NCBI RefSeq assembly: GCF_014863405.1
Contig: NZ_JACZZA010000014.1
Coordinates: 1-64,000, forward strand
Origin: Dyella acidiphila
Lineage (GTDB): Bacteria > Pseudomonadota > Gammaproteobacteria > Xanthomonadales > Rhodanobacteraceae
Direction of reading: 5' to 3'
DNA length: 64,000 bases
Of this stretch, positions 18,576-27,921 are shown in pieces. A model generated the notes under the pieces. The model was not told where the DNA came from. It ran no database searches and was given only the letters and a program-made list of their open reading frames with translations. Position numbers and translations under genes: made by a program. Every line of letters starts with the position of its first letter. Position 1 is the first letter of the stretch.

Positions 18576-19602
18576 CGCGCGGTTCCTGTTGGCGGCGGAT
18601 TTCATTGACGCATTCGGCGATCAGCGCCGGGCCGCGATAGATCAGGCCGGAATAGATCTGCACCAGCGCCGCACCGGCAGCGCGCTTTTCGACGGCGTCC
18701 TGGCCTTCCAGGATGCCGCCCACGCCGACGACGCCGACGCGCTCGCCCAGGCGGCGGCGCATGCCGCGCACCACCTCGTTCGAGCGTGCCAGCAGGGGGC
18801 GGCCGGACAAACCGCCGGTCTCGCCGCCGTGCGGATCCGTGGCCACGGAAGAACGGTCGACGGTGGTGTTGGTGCAGATCACGCCATCGATCTGTGTAGC
18901 CAGCAGCACGTCGGCAATGCTGTCCAGCTCCGCCTCGCTCAGGTCCGGGGCGATCTTCAGCAGCATGGGCTTGCGCGCACCGGCTTGCGCGCCGAGCCGC
19001 TCCTGCGCTTCGCGCAGGGTTTCGATAAAGCGGCGCAGGGTGGCTTCTTCCTGCAGGTCGCGCAGGCCCTTGGTATTGGGCGAGGAGATGTTCACCGTGA
19101 TGTAGCTGGCATGTGCATACACGCGTTCCAGGCAAAACAGGTAATCGTCCACGGCCTTGTCGTTGGGCGTGTCCTTGTTCTTGCCGATATTGATGCCGAG
19201 CACGCCGCGGTAGTTCGACTGCTGCACATTGCGCACCAGCGCATCCACGCCCTCGTTGTTGAAGCCCATGCGATTGATGATGGCCTGGTGCTGCGGCAGG
19301 CGGAACAGGCGCGGGCGATCGTTGCCGATCTGCGGGCGCGGCGTCACCGTGCCCACTTCGATAAAGCCGAAGCCCAAGGCACCCAGTGCATCGAGGTGCG
19401 CGGCATTCTTGTCCAGTCCGGCAGCCAGGCCCACCGGGTTGGGGAAGCGCAAGCCGAATGCTTCTACCGGCAGCTCCTGCGGCGGCGTGGCGACAAAGCG
19501 GCCGAGCTCGCTGCGATGCGCGACATCCAGGCCATACAAGGTCAGGCCGTGCGCGGTCTCGGCGTCGAGCTTGAACAGCAGCGGGCGGATCCAGTCGTAC
19601 AT
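18565..19602 (-). CDS. pyrD: Dihydroorotate dehydrogenase (quinone), class 2
   Basis: A 345-residue FMN enzyme of pyrimidine synthesis that oxidises dihydroorotate to orotate and reduces ubiquinone. The N-terminal amphipathic helix ([20 protein letters not shown]) for membrane association marks class 2. The core has [23 protein letters not shown], and [10 protein letters not shown] with the catalytic serine, then [12 protein letters not shown] and [13 protein letters not shown] at the phosphate site. The start lies 2 bp after the preceding methyltransferase stop. An upstream extension of the frame is excluded because it overlaps that gene. Confidence 0.96.
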   Translation of the reverse strand: MYDWIRPLLFKLDAETAHGLTLYGLDVAHRSELGRFVATPPQELPVEAFGLRFPNPVGLAAGLDKNAAHLDALGALGFGFIEVGTVTPRPQIGNDRPRLFRLPQHQAIINRMGFNNEGVDALVRNVQQSNYRGVLGINIGKNKDTPNDKAVDDYLFCLERVYAHASYITVNISSPNTKGLRDLQEEATLRRFIETLREAQERLGAQAGARKPMLLKIAPDLSEAELDSIADVLLATQIDGVICTNTTVDRSSVATDPHGGETGGLSGRPLLARSNEVVRGMRRRLGERVGVVGVGGILEGQDAVEKRAAGAALVQIYSGLIYRGPALIAECVNEIRRQQEPRDGR

Positions 19603-19604
19603 GC

Positions 19605-20372
19605 TCAGGGAACCTCGCCCACGTAGACGCGGGTGTCGTAATCGAAGCTGATCTTGCCGTCGACCTGGCACGTGTCGAACAGCGTGCGCAGGGCCGCGAT
19701 CATCGGCGCGTGCTGCGGATGATCTTCCTTGGGCGCATACGAGGAAGACATCAGGCGTCCGCGCAGCGCGTCGAAATCCAGCAGCTGGCGATGGTCGAAC
19801 ACGGCGGTGTCGTGCCAGCCACTGCCGAACCATGTGCGCATGGAGGGTTCGTCGGCGTAGCGTTCGGCCACGCTGGTGTAGTCGGTACCGTAGGTCTGCA
19901 GCAGGGCTTCATAGCCGACCAGGAACGGCGTGCCGGTGAGGCGGCGCGAATTCCAGCAGATGGCCGCCAGTCCGCCCTGGCGCAGGATGCGGTGGAATTC
20001 CCGCCGCGTGCCGGCCGGGTCGAACCAGTGGAAGGCTTGCGCCACGAACACCAGGTCGATGCTGGCATCGTCCAGCGTGGTGGCGTCGGCGCGGCCATCC
20101 ACTGCCCGGAAGTGCGGATCGGCGCCCAGCCAGCTTACCGCCGCCTCGCGCATGGCTGCGTTCGGTTCCACTGCCGTCACCGGGTGTCCGGCAGCCAGGA
20201 ACATCTTGCTGGAGATGCCGGTGCCGGCGCCTACATCGGCGACGCGCCAATCCGGCGTGACGCCCTGTGCCTCGCGCAGCCAGTCGAGCAGGGCGGCGGG
20301 ATAGGTCGGCCGATAGCGGACATAGTCCGCGACACGGTTGCTGAAACGCTCGGTGGATTTCAGGTCCGGCAT
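19605..20372 (-). CDS. Class I SAM-dependent methyltransferase
   Basis: A 255-residue cytoplasmic enzyme. Motif I ([20 protein letters not shown]) and the acidic end of strand 2 ([14 protein letters not shown]) form the SAM site. [17 protein letters not shown] is the motif IV region typical of the Methyltransf_11 group with HWFD. The start at 20372 lies 5 bp after the preceding SDR stop codon. The substrate is unknown; placement in the pyrD-murB operon does not identify it. Confidence 0.88.
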   Translation of the reverse strand: MPDLKSTERFSNRVADYVRYRPTYPAALLDWLREAQGVTPDWRVADVGAGTGISSKMFLAAGHPVTAVEPNAAMREAAVSWLGADPHFRAVDGRADATTLDDASIDLVFVAQAFHWFDPAGTRREFHRILRQGGLAAICWNSRRLTGTPFLVGYEALLQTYGTDYTSVAERYADEPSMRTWFGSGWHDTAVFDHRQLLDFDALRGRLMSSSYAPKEDHPQHAPMIAALRTLFDTCQVDGKISFDYDTRVYVGEVP

Positions 20373-20377
20373 GTTTT

Positions 20378-21145
20378 TTATCCTGAAAGAAGTTGGCCGC
20401 CGTCGACGCACAGGGTCTGGCCGGTGATCCAGCCCGCCCATGGCGAGGCCAGGAACAAGGCGGTGTGCGCGATCTCTTCCGGCGTGCCGAAGCGGCCGAA
20501 CGGAATCTTGCCCAGCGTGCGCTGATAAAGCTCTGGCGTTTCGTGTTTGCGCCGTTCCCACAGGCCGCCGGGAAATTCAATCGAACCGGGCGCAATCGCG
20601 TTGACCCGGATGCGATGCCTGGAAAGATCCAGCGCCTGCGAGGTGGTGTAGTGATTCAGTGCGGCCTTTACCGCCGCATACGGTCCGTTGTGCGTATTGG
20701 GATAGAAGGCGGCAATCGAGCTGATGTGCAGGATGCTTGCATGCGGCGATGCCTGCAGATGCGGCAGCGCTGCGCGCGAGGCACGTACCGCCGCCAGCAA
20801 ATCGATAGTGATGCCGGCCGCCCAGCCTTCTTCGCTGTCTTCGAAGCCGAAGCCGCTGGCGTTGTTGATCAGCACGTCGATGCCGCCCAGGGATTGCGCG
20901 GCATGCGCGATATAGGCATCGATCGCGGCCGCATCGCCGAGATCGCAGGACTGCCAGTGCGCAGGTACGCCATGCGCGGCGATGGCTGCACCGGTTTCCT
21001 CAAGTGCGGCTTGTCCGCGTGCGCAGATCGATACCGCCGCGCCTGCCGCAGCGAAGGCTAGCGCCATGCCGCGGCCGATGCCCTTGCTGCCGCCGGCGAC
21101 GATGACGCGGTAGCCGTGTAGATCGAAGGGGGAGGGTGAGGTCAC
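20378..21145 (-). CDS. SDR-family NAD(P)-dependent oxidoreductase
   Basis: A 255-residue short-chain dehydrogenase/reductase. It has the Rossmann motif VAGGSKGIGRG, LINNASGFG in place of NNAG, the catalytic serine in ILHISSIAAF and YAAVK as the Tyr-x3-Lys pair. The C-terminus ends ITGQTLCVDGGQLLSG, as in FabG-like enzymes. GTG is the start, with AAGGA about 8 bp upstream. It is first in the operon leading to the methyltransferase, pyrD and murB. The substrate is not predictable. Confidence 0.9.
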   Translation of the reverse strand: MTSPSPFDLHGYRVIVAGGSKGIGRGMALAFAAAGAAVSICARGQAALEETGAAIAAHGVPAHWQSCDLGDAAAIDAYIAHAAQSLGGIDVLINNASGFGFEDSEEGWAAGITIDLLAAVRASRAALPHLQASPHASILHISSIAAFYPNTHNGPYAAVKAALNHYTTSQALDLSRHRIRVNAIAPGSIEFPGGLWERRKHETPELYQRTLGKIPFGRFGTPEEIAHTALFLASPWAGWITGQTLCVDGGQLLSG

Positions 21146-21212
21146 GCCGTGATCCTTCTCGGATTGTCCCCGTGTCGGAGGCCTGGGTCTGCCGCGGAGG
21201 ATACGCTTACCT

Positions 21213-21246
21213 CGCCGTCATTCCCGCTTTCGCGGGAATGACGGCG
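21213..21246. repeat. REP-like hairpin (CATTCCCGC type)
   Basis: CGCCGTCATTCCCGC pairs perfectly with its complement over 15 bp with a TTTC loop. This is the very common GTCATTCCCGC palindrome. It sits between the SDR operon promoter region and the amaB-like stop. Confidence 0.85.
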
Positions 21247-21307
21247 GTACGGCGTCCTTCACCTGTCAGCGGTTGGCTACCCTCTCGGCAGAGAGGGCAA
21301 GCCCAAC

Positions 21308-22843
21308 TCACAAATCGAACTTGATGCCCTGCGCCAGCGGCAACGCATTCGAATAGTTGATGGTGTTGGTCTGGCGGCGCATATACACCTTCCACGCATC
21401 CGAACCGGATTCGCGGCCACCGCCGGTTTCCTTCTCGCCGCCGAACGCACCGCCGATCTCCGCACCCGAGGTGCCGATATTCACATTGGCGATACCGCAG
21501 TCCGAGCCCGCCGCCGACAGGTACTGCTCGGCCGCCTTCAGGTTCTGCGTAAAGATCGACGAGGACAGGCCCTGCGGCACGCTGTTCTGCAGCTCGATCG
21601 CTTCGTCCAGGGTCTTGAACGGCATCACATAGAGAATCGGTGCGAAGGTTTCCGTCTGCACCACGTCATCGCTGTTCTTCAGGCCGGTGACGAGGGTGGG
21701 CAGCACGAAGTTGCCTTTGCGATCGGTCAGCGCCGCACCGCCGGTGCGCACAGTACCGCCGCTGGCCTTGGCCTTTTCGACCGCGGCCAGGTAGCCGTTC
21801 ACGGCTTCCTTGCTATTGAGCGGGCCCATCAGCGTAGTGGCCTGGGTGGGGTCGCCGATCTTGCTTTCCACTTGCTTGTAGGCGGTGATCAGCTTGTCGG
21901 TCACCTCGCCGATGATCGACTCATGCACGAACAGGCGGCGGGTGGTGGTGCAGCGCTGGCCGGCCGTGCCGACCGCGCCGAACACGATGGCCGGAATGGC
22001 CAGCTTCAGGTCCGCGCTTTCGTCCACGATGATGGCGTTGTTGCCGCCCAGTTCCAGCAGCGAACGGCCCATGCGCTTGGCCACGCGCTCGCCGACCATG
22101 CGGCCGACCTTGGTGGAACCGGTGAAGCTGATCAGCGGAATGCGGTGATCGTCCACGAACGCCTGCGACAGCTCGGTGCCGGCGTCGTTGAACAGGAAGA
22201 ACAGATCCGGGAAGCCGCCGGCCTGCAGCGCTTCGTTGCAGATCTTCATGGTGGCGATCGCCGACAGCGGAGTCTTGGGCGAGGGCTTCCAAATGCAGAT
22301 GTCGCCGCAGATGGTGGCCAGCATGGCATTCCACGCCCACACCGCCACCGGGAAGTTGAAGGCGCTGATGATGCCGACCAGGCCCAGCGGCTGGTACTGC
22401 TCGTACATGCGGTGGCCCGGGCGCTCCGAGTGCATGGTGTAGCCGTACAGCATGCGGCTCTGGCCAACGGCGAAATCGGCGATGTCGATCATCTCCTGCA
22501 CTTCGCCATCGCCCTCGGGCTTGATCTTGCCCATTTCCAGCGCCACCAGCGAACCCAGTGCGTCCTTGTGCTTGCGCAGCGCTTCGCCGCACAGGCGCAC
22601 GGCTTCGCCGCGCTGCGGCGCCGGGGTGGTGCGCCATACCTTGAAGGCGGCCTGGGCGCGCTTGACGATGGTCTCGTAATCGGCGGCGCTGGAGGCATGC
22701 ACGGTGCCGATCACCTCGCCGGTAGCCGGGTTCAACGGCTGCAGGCTGCCCGCATTGGCGGTCTTGGACCATTCGCCCTGGCCGAGATAAGTGCCCGACT
22801 GCTCGCCGCTGAGGCCGAGCGCCTTGAGGATTTCGTGGGACAT
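21308..22843 (-). CDS. amaB: Aldehyde dehydrogenase, AmaB/antiquitin-like
   Basis: A 511-residue NAD-dependent aldehyde dehydrogenase closest to the ALDH7 group (alpha-aminoadipic semialdehyde or piperideine-6-carboxylate dehydrogenase of lysine breakdown). It shows [32 protein letters not shown], general base Glu264 in LLELGGNNA and nucleophile Cys298 in [18 protein letters not shown]7 hallmarks are [20 protein letters not shown] and [20 protein letters not shown]. It is a single gene with no other lysine-catabolism gene near, so the substrate rests on family resemblance. Confidence 0.88.
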   Translation of the reverse strand: MSHEILKALGLSGEQSGTYLGQGEWSKTANAGSLQPLNPATGEVIGTVHASSAADYETIVKRAQAAFKVWRTTPAPQRGEAVRLCGEALRKHKDALGSLVALEMGKIKPEGDGEVQEMIDIADFAVGQSRMLYGYTMHSERPGHRMYEQYQPLGLVGIISAFNFPVAVWAWNAMLATICGDICIWKPSPKTPLSAIATMKICNEALQAGGFPDLFFLFNDAGTELSQAFVDDHRIPLISFTGSTKVGRMVGERVAKRMGRSLLELGGNNAIIVDESADLKLAIPAIVFGAVGTAGQRCTTTRRLFVHESIIGEVTDKLITAYKQVESKIGDPTQATTLMGPLNSKEAVNGYLAAVEKAKASGGTVRTGGAALTDRKGNFVLPTLVTGLKNSDDVVQTETFAPILYVMPFKTLDEAIELQNSVPQGLSSSIFTQNLKAAEQYLSAAGSDCGIANVNIGTSGAEIGGAFGGEKETGGGRESGSDAWKVYMRRQTNTINYSNALPLAQGIKFDL

Positions 22844-22989
22844 GCGTGCTCCTGGGTCGTGGCGTTCGCTGACGCCCTGAATGGGGAAACGCCTATTCTA
22901 TCAGGGGCGCGAATGCGGCCGGGTTTTGGCGGATCGCACTGGCCGGCGATCCATGCCAAAATCGCGCCCCATCAGGCTTTGCCAGCCTT

Positions 22990-23066
22990 GCCCCCGTAGC
23001 TCAGTTGGATAGAGCGTCCCCCTCCTAAGGGGAAGGTCGTACGTTCGAATCGTATCGGGGGCACCA
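22990..23066 (+). tRNA. tRNA-Arg (anticodon CCT)
   Basis: A 77-nt cloverleaf. The acceptor GCCCCCG pairs with CGGGGGC, followed by A and an encoded CCA. The D arm is GCTC..GAGC. The anticodon stem TCCCC/GGGGA encloses the loop CTCCTAA, giving CCT. The T arm contains GTTCGAATC. No integrase lies beside it. Confidence 0.97.
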
Positions 23067-23385
23067 CCTTCCAGCGCACCGCTGTGGCGCCGAAAACGTC
23101 AGCCGGATGAAAGCTCGGCGGCATTTTTCCAGTCTTTTTTGCCCGAATTCGTGCGCGAGCTGAACCGTTCCGGCGCCGGCCGGTGCGCTTGTCAACGTGG
23201 GCCACATCCGCTCGTTGATGGCGATTGCGGGAGGCGAGGGGCACGCGATGGAAGCAGGAGGCTGGAGGAGACACCATCGGCGACGAAAGCAGATGACCCC
23301 GCTCGACGCATGCAAGCCGCTTTCTCCAGCAAACGGCGAGGCGGCAGATTCCAGAACGTAACGTCCGCTAATTCAAGGAACTGCC
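23067..23385 (+). other. Spacer between tRNA-Arg and a small secreted-protein gene
   Basis: About 320 bp without a supported gene. A weak GCCG/CGGC hairpin followed by ATTTTT near 23110-23135 could end the tRNA transcript. The promoter of the next gene should lie near the right end; AAGGAACTGCC precedes its ATG. Confidence 0.4.
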
Positions 23386-23724
23386 ATGAATGCAAAGTCG
23401 AAGTTCGGCCTTATCGGCCTGGTCATCGGTGCAGCGATGATCGCCAGTCCGGTGATGGCGCAAACCGATGTGCCGGGCCATCCGCGCGTCAACGAAGTCA
23501 ATAACCGCCTGGACAACCAGCAGAACCGCATCAACAACGGTTTGAAGAACGGCACCATGACGCAAGGCCAGGCCGCCCGCGACGAAAAGCACGACAGCAA
23601 TATCGCCCGCCGCGAAAGCGTGGACGAGGCCAAGCACGATGGCCACCTGACCAAGCAGGAACAGAAAAACCTCAATCATTCCGAGAATCACAACAGCCGC
23701 AATATCTACCGGCAGAAGCATTGA
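23386..23724 (+). CDS. Small secreted protein with two helix-turn repeats
   Basis: A 112-residue exported protein of unknown function. A signal peptide (LIGLVIGAAMIASPVMA) ends near AQ. The mature part is highly polar and carries two related halves: LDNQQNRINNGLKNGTMTQG and a later HDGHLTKQEQKNLNHSENHN. The pattern RI..G...G.LT..E is known to me only from unnamed periplasmic proteins. AAGGA precedes the ATG by about 6 bp. It is a single gene, followed by a terminator. Confidence 0.75.
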   Translation: MNAKSKFGLIGLVIGAAMIASPVMAQTDVPGHPRVNEVNNRLDNQQNRINNGLKNGTMTQGQAARDEKHDSNIARRESVDEAKHDGHLTKQEQKNLNHSENHNSRNIYRQKH

Positions 23725-23837
23725 TCCAAAGCTCGGTCTGAAGCGAAACCCCGAACCTCCCGTGCATGCGAGGCGTTCTCACTTGTTGTTGATGCCGCTT
23801 AGGAAGGTCCGAAAGTGCTCCGCAAATGATCAAGAAG

Positions 23838-23864
23838 CCCCAGGCGATTGTCCTGGGGTTTTTT
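23838..23864 (+). terminator. Rho-independent terminator
   Basis: The stem CCCCAGG/CCTGGGG with a 7-nt loop is followed by TTTTTT. It serves the small secreted-protein gene. Confidence 0.92.
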
Positions 23865-23929
23865 GCCCTTAGCGCGCTATTTGGTAGCTGATACCCCAAA
23901 GGCAAGTAATTGATTAAAAATCATTATTT

Positions 23930-24030
23930 TGATTAATCGAACCAAGGATCGCCCAAGAGCGGCCCTTCTGCTTGCCCGATTAAGCCCGATGGCGAGGTAG
24001 TCAGCGGCTCCTAACCACCTCGCCCTTTTT
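23930..24030 (+). ncRNA. Possible small RNA between two terminators
   Basis: After the terminator at 23838-23864 comes an AT-rich stretch (TTGATTAAAAATCATTATTT) that could be a promoter. About 90 nt of GC-rich sequence follows and ends in a second terminator at 23991-24030 (GGCGAGGT/ACCTCGCC, then CTTTTT). No ORF with a ribosome binding site lies between, and the next gene is convergent. The pattern of isolated promoter, short structured stretch and terminator fits a small RNA. I recognise no family. Confidence 0.35.
23991..24030 (+). terminator. Rho-independent terminator
   Basis: GGCGAGGT pairs with ACCTCGCC and is followed by CTTTTT. It has no annotated gene directly upstream, which is why a small RNA is proposed. 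Confidence 0.8.
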
Positions 24031-24097
24031 CGCCGATGCCAGCTCGTGACTGAGCTAAGCCTGCTTTCCTGAAGTGGTCATATTCATGAATTCAGCT

Positions 24098-24682
24098 TCA
24101 CACGAAGCCGATGGGGTCGCTGTGCCGCAGATACATCGCCATGCAAGTCACAATGACGACAAGACCCCCAATCGGATACCAGACCGCGATGATCCCCGCC
24201 AACACGAAGGCGCACAGCGTCATAGATGAACGCCGGCGCATGCGAATACGTTCGGCGACCAGCAAGCTGTTTACTTCTTTAACGTTGAAAACCTCGTGAC
24301 TCAACAGGAGATACGTTGCGTTGACGAGAGCAAAGACCGCTGCGTAGATCGCGACCGGCCACGCGGACAATCTACTTTCCGCCATCCACTCGGTTGTGAA
24401 GGGTAGCAACGAAACCGAGAAAAGGTGCCCCAGGTTCGCCCACAAAAGTGACGACGAACCACGTTGGAAAAACGCAAGCAAGTGATGATGATTGACCCAC
24501 ACGGTGGCTATAAAAAGATAGCTCAGCCCGTAAGCGATCGAAGTTGGCCACAAAGTCAACAGATCGGTGACGCCAACGCCGTGCGGCGGCTTCATATCGA
24601 GGACGAGGATGGTAATCAAGACGGCAAACACAGCATCCGAGAGCGTCAACATCCGATCATTGTTTGATTGCGTGATTTGCAT
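24098..24682 (-). CDS. TMEM175-like potassium channel family (DUF1211)
   Basis: A 194-residue protein with six hydrophobic helices. The first helix carries MLTLSDAVFAVLITILVLDM, matching the (F/L)SD signature of bacterial TMEM175 proteins, and is followed by KPPHG as is usual. ATVWVNHHHLLAFF matches the helix 3 region. Family members form tetrameric potassium leak channels. GAGGAGA precedes the ATG. It is a single gene; its physiological trigger is unknown. Confidence 0.85.
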   Translation of the reverse strand: MQITQSNNDRMLTLSDAVFAVLITILVLDMKPPHGVGVTDLLTLWPTSIAYGLSYLFIATVWVNHHHLLAFFQRGSSSLLWANLGHLFSVSLLPFTTEWMAESRLSAWPVAIYAAVFALVNATYLLLSHEVFNVKEVNSLLVAERIRMRRRSSMTLCAFVLAGIIAVWYPIGGLVVIVTCMAMYLRHSDPIGFV

Positions 24683-24785
24683 GACGAGCTCTCCTCGAGG
24701 TACGAGGTTTGCATGGCACTGCCAGGTCGTACATCGCTGTGACTAGTGACAAAAACTAATTCAGGCGCGACGATTCGCCTCCGTT

Positions 24786-25181
24786 TTAAGTGCGATGAAA
24801 GCGCATGCCAATGTGGTGAAGAACGCCGTCGACGAAGTTGCCGTCTGCCTCGAAACCAGTGTCGTCCCAGTAGTGAATATGATGACCGGTCACTTCATAT
24901 CGTCCTTGATAGGCGTGTTTATGATTCCCGCGGGCCTCGTCGTAGCGGTGGTCCGCAAGCAGCTCTTGGCGAATGTAACCATCCTCCGTCACCCACATGC
25001 CCACAGGGTCTATAACAGGTCTGCCTACCATTCTCATAAAATTCTCCAAGTTCGCGGCCATGGATGGCCATAGTTTGATTCGCAGAATGTTGGATTGATC
25101 AGGCGCTGCAGCGGGCGCACAAACGGCTTTGATGAATAGCATTGCAGCCAGAAAAGAGGCGCCGCCGCGACTAAAGCACAA
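24786..25181 (-). CDS. Atu4866-like secreted protein
   Basis: A protein of up to 131 residues. The C-terminal roughly 80 residues (GMWVTEDGYIRQELLADHRY, then EARGNHKHAYQGRYEVTG and HIHYWDDTGFEADGNFVDGV) match the small beta-rich Atu4866 domain, whose function is unknown. The N-terminus is a plausible signal peptide if the TTG at 25181 is used (FLAAMLFIKAVCAPAAA); the ATG at 25142 would give a shorter one. It lies 25 bp downstream of the succinate-semialdehyde-dehydrogenase-like gene and is probably co-transcribed. Atu4866-type proteins often neighbour oxidoreductases. Confidence 0.78.
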   Translation of the reverse strand: MCFSRGGASFLAAMLFIKAVCAPAAAPDQSNILRIKLWPSMAANLENFMRMVGRPVIDPVGMWVTEDGYIRQELLADHRYDEARGNHKHAYQGRYEVTGHHIHYWDDTGFEADGNFVDGVLHHIGMRFHRT

Positions 25182-25206
25182 CGGCGCCTGGTAAACGGGT
25201 GTAGCC

Positions 25207-26586
25207 TCAGCGATCCAAGCCCGCCATCAGCGTGTACTTGACGCTCACGTATTCCTGGATGCCGTAGTAGCTGCCTTCGCGGCCGTAGCCTGATTGCTTT
25301 ACGCCACCAAAGGGCACCGATTCCGTTCCCACGGAACCACTGTTGAGAATGACCATGCCGGACTTGATGTTGCGCGAGATCCGGAATGAACGCCCGAGAT
25401 CAGGCGTGTATGCGTAAGCAACCAGACCATATTCCGTATTGTTGGCGCGATCGACGACCTCTTCCTCTGTATCGAAGCGATACAACGGAAATACCGGACC
25501 AAAGATCTCCGTCTGACAAACCTGCGCGGTGTCAGGCACATTGGTCAGAATAGTTGGCTTGTAGAAGAGCGAGTCTGGCCTCGCCAGCGCACCACCGGAA
25601 AGTACAGTTGCACCATGACTCACCGCATCGGCGACAAGCGCATCAACCTTATTGATCGCCGACTGATTGATCAGTGGCCCCACTACAAACTCGTCCTGAA
25701 AACCCTGATCTACGCGGATGCGCTCGACGGCCACCTTCAGCTTTTCCGCGAAGGCATCATAAATACTGTTCTGAACATAGATGCGGTTGGGCGATATGCA
25801 TACTTGTCCCGAATTGCGCAGCTTGGCACTCACCAGGCCAGCCAGCGCAGTGTCGATGTCCGCGTCGTCGAAGACGATGAAGGGAGCATTGCCGCCGAGC
25901 TCCATGGTCATTTTCTTCAGTGTTTCGGCGCAATTTCTGGCCAGAAGCTTCCCCACAGCCGTGGAGCCGGTGAACGAGATCTTTTGAATACGCGGGTCAC
26001 TCGTAAAGGCTTCACCAATCGATTTAGGATCACCCGTCACCATCTCAAACACACCTTCGGGAATACCGGCTTCTCGGGCGTAATCGAGCAGCTTGTAAGC
26101 CGTCAGCGGCGTCTCTTCCGACGGTTTTATGATCATCGTGCAGCCGGCGGCCAGCGCCGTAGCCACCTTGCGGGTGATCATCATGAAAGGAAAATTCCAC
26201 GGCGTGATCGATGCTGTCGGGCCGATTGGCTCCTTGGTCACCAGCACGGCTGCGTTGGCGGCATGCGTCGGAATAGTGTCGCCGTACACGCGCTTGGCTT
26301 CTTCCGCGTACCACTCGACGAAGCCAAGACCGTAGGCCACTTCACCCATGGCATCGGACAGGCACTTTCCGTTCTCTTTCACCATCAGTTCGGCGAACGC
26401 CTGACGGTCCGCACTCACCAGTTCAAACCAGCGGCGAAGTTTCGCTCCGCGCTCCTTGGCGAGGGTGCGTGACCAGGCTGGAAAAGCCGCGCAGGTGCGG
26501 TCGATGGCGGCCGAGACTTCGGAAAAAGTCATTTCTGGGGCCTCGCCCACAAGGGAGCCGTCGGCCGGGTTATAGACCTTGATCAT
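25207..26586 (-). CDS. Succinate-semialdehyde dehydrogenase-like aldehyde dehydrogenase
   Basis: A 459-residue NAD(P)-dependent aldehyde dehydrogenase of the GabD type. Visible signatures are ITPWNFPFMMITRKVATALA, IIKPSEETPLTA, SFTGSTAVGKLLARNCAETL, the general base Glu229 in MTMELGGNAPFIVFDDAD and the nucleophile Cys263 in NSGQVCISPNRIYVQ. It would oxidise succinic semialdehyde or a similar aldehyde. No gabT is adjacent. It is divergent from a LysR-type regulator, probably its controller. The substrate is therefore provisional. Confidence 0.88.
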   Translation of the reverse strand: MIKVYNPADGSLVGEAPEMTFSEVSAAIDRTCAAFPAWSRTLAKERGAKLRRWFELVSADRQAFAELMVKENGKCLSDAMGEVAYGLGFVEWYAEEAKRVYGDTIPTHAANAAVLVTKEPIGPTASITPWNFPFMMITRKVATALAAGCTMIIKPSEETPLTAYKLLDYAREAGIPEGVFEMVTGDPKSIGEAFTSDPRIQKISFTGSTAVGKLLARNCAETLKKMTMELGGNAPFIVFDDADIDTALAGLVSAKLRNSGQVCISPNRIYVQNSIYDAFAEKLKVAVERIRVDQGFQDEFVVGPLINQSAINKVDALVADAVSHGATVLSGGALARPDSLFYKPTILTNVPDTAQVCQTEIFGPVFPLYRFDTEEEVVDRANNTEYGLVAYAYTPDLGRSFRISRNIKSGMVILNSGSVGTESVPFGGVKQSGYGREGSYYGIQEYVSVKYTLMAGLDR

Positions 26587-26710
26587 GGTTGGATCCTCGG
26601 GTTTTGGACGTCGCCGCGGGAGATTCGTGGCGTGGAATGAAGTTTCGTCACTGGACCCTGCCAGAACAATCGACTATTTTTAGTCCACTATTGAGTTTTT
26701 GGAAACTGTC
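26587..26710. promoter_or_regulatory. Divergent promoter with LysR-type inverted repeats
   Basis: This spacer separates the aldehyde dehydrogenase and LysR starts. It holds GACTATTTTTAGTC at 26672-26685 (arms GACTA/TAGTC) and an overlapping TAGT-CCA-ACTA-like half. These fit the interrupted dyads bound by LysR regulators, placed close to the regulator's own start for autoregulation. Confidence 0.5.
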
Positions 26711-27583
26711 ATGCGCCCCCTCCCACCGCTTAATGCGCTGGTAGCGTTTGAAGCCGTGGCACGCACGGGATCCGTCGGCGCTGCCGCCGAAGAGCTTTTT
26801 GTCACGCCCGGCGCGATCAGCCGGCAGCTTAAGCTGCTCGACGAATTCTTCGAGACGAATCTCTTCGAACGACGAGGGCGAGGGCTGGCTTTATCGCCCA
26901 GTGGCGCGGCTTACTTCGAGCGCATCCATGCCCACATTGAAGGCATCCGCAAGGCCACTGCGAAGCTCCAACACCACGAGAACAGAACAGTTGTTCGCGT
27001 GCACTCGCACACGACCTTTGCTACGCGATGGTTGATACCGCGACTGAGCCAATTCCAAGTTTCTCATCCTGGTATAGACGTCCATTTGACGACCTCGTCC
27101 GAATGGACTCCAGGCGCCGATTGCGATGCCGCCGTCCGTCTCGGCAACGGCCGATGGGCCGGTTATGAAGCAACGCCACTGGTCCCGAATGTGCTCGTGG
27201 TTGTTTGCGCGCCTTCATTGGTGCAGCCGAGCCGACCTGTCGACGCGGTCTGGCTTGCTCAGCAGACGCTTTTGGTGGTGAGTGCGCGCCCTGATGACTG
27301 GTCCATCTGGTGTGCACAGGCAGGTTTTGACGCGACAGCAATGGTGCGGCAACGAATATTTGAAAGTTCGGCAGTGGCTTATGAGGCGGCACAAGACGGG
27401 CTTGGCATAGTCGCCGCTCAGGAGGTTCTCATTGGCCAAGAACTCGCTAGCCGCCGATTGATCGCGCCCTTTGACGTACGCGTCGATCGCGGCAATGAAA
27501 CGTATTACTTGGTTATTGAGAGCTCACGCCGACAACGCCGCTCTCTGATCGCTCTTCGCAACGCGCTTTCGCGCACCAAATAG
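26711..27583 (+). CDS. LysR-family regulator, GcvA-like
   Basis: A 290-residue regulator. The N-terminal winged helix-turn-helix reads LNALVAFEAVARTGSVGAAA, then VTPGAISRQLKLLDEFF, then LFERRGRGLALSPSGAAYF; the wording is close to GcvA. The effector-binding domain has TFATRWLIPRLSQFQVSHPG. The ATG at 26711 is preferred to an in-frame TTG four codons earlier. It probably controls the divergent aldehyde dehydrogenase gene. The effector is unknown. Confidence 0.88.
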   Translation: MRPLPPLNALVAFEAVARTGSVGAAAEELFVTPGAISRQLKLLDEFFETNLFERRGRGLALSPSGAAYFERIHAHIEGIRKATAKLQHHENRTVVRVHSHTTFATRWLIPRLSQFQVSHPGIDVHLTTSSEWTPGADCDAAVRLGNGRWAGYEATPLVPNVLVVVCAPSLVQPSRPVDAVWLAQQTLLVVSARPDDWSIWCAQAGFDATAMVRQRIFESSAVAYEAAQDGLGIVAAQEVLIGQELASRRLIAPFDVRVDRGNETYYLVIESSRRQRRSLIALRNALSRTK

Positions 27584-27822
27584 GGAGCTATATCATGTTC
27601 ACCAAAATTTGCTTGCGAGCTACTATGAAAAAGAGAAGCTCATAAAGATTGTAAAGGAATTGGCGCATCAGCATTAAGTTAAGGGACGGATGCAAGGCTT
27701 AGAGCACGATGGCTTCCCGCATTTCGTTGACCATCGGCGATGGCTAAATTGCGGCAAAAATTGAATTGACGCCCCTCGAACGCGACAGGCCGTCTGGGCG
27801 CCGCCCCTCGCTCCGTAGGCAT

Positions 27823-27854
27823 AAAAAATCCCCCTGCTCAGATGAACAGGGGGA
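27823..27854 (-). terminator. Rho-independent terminator for the GlsB-like gene
   Basis: On the minus strand TCCCCCTG with its complement is followed by ATTTTTTAT. It lies downstream of the GlsB-like gene and is the likely end of that transcript. Confidence 0.8.
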
Positions 27855-27884
27855 CGATATCACCTGAAAGCAGTAGTAAGAACG

Positions 27885-27915
27885 CCTCGCCCGTGCATGC
27901 ACGGGAGGTTTTTTT
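27885..27915 (+). terminator. Rho-independent terminator (plus strand)
   Basis: CCTCGCCCGTGCATGCACGGGAGG is a GC-rich hairpin around the palindrome CGTGCATGCACG, followed by seven T. It would end plus-strand transcription coming from the LysR side. Confidence 0.8.
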
Positions 27916-27921
27916 CGTGGC

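Larger units (their letters stand above)
27584..27921. other. Intergenic region with a short peptide remnant and two opposing terminators
   Basis: Just after the LysR stop one frame reads LYHVHQNLLASYYEKEKLIK then IVKELAHQH and a stop (to about 27678) with no start, which looks like the 3' end of a lost gene. A minus-oriented terminator (27823-27854) and a plus-oriented one (27885-27915) lie back to back further right. Confidence 0.5.
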
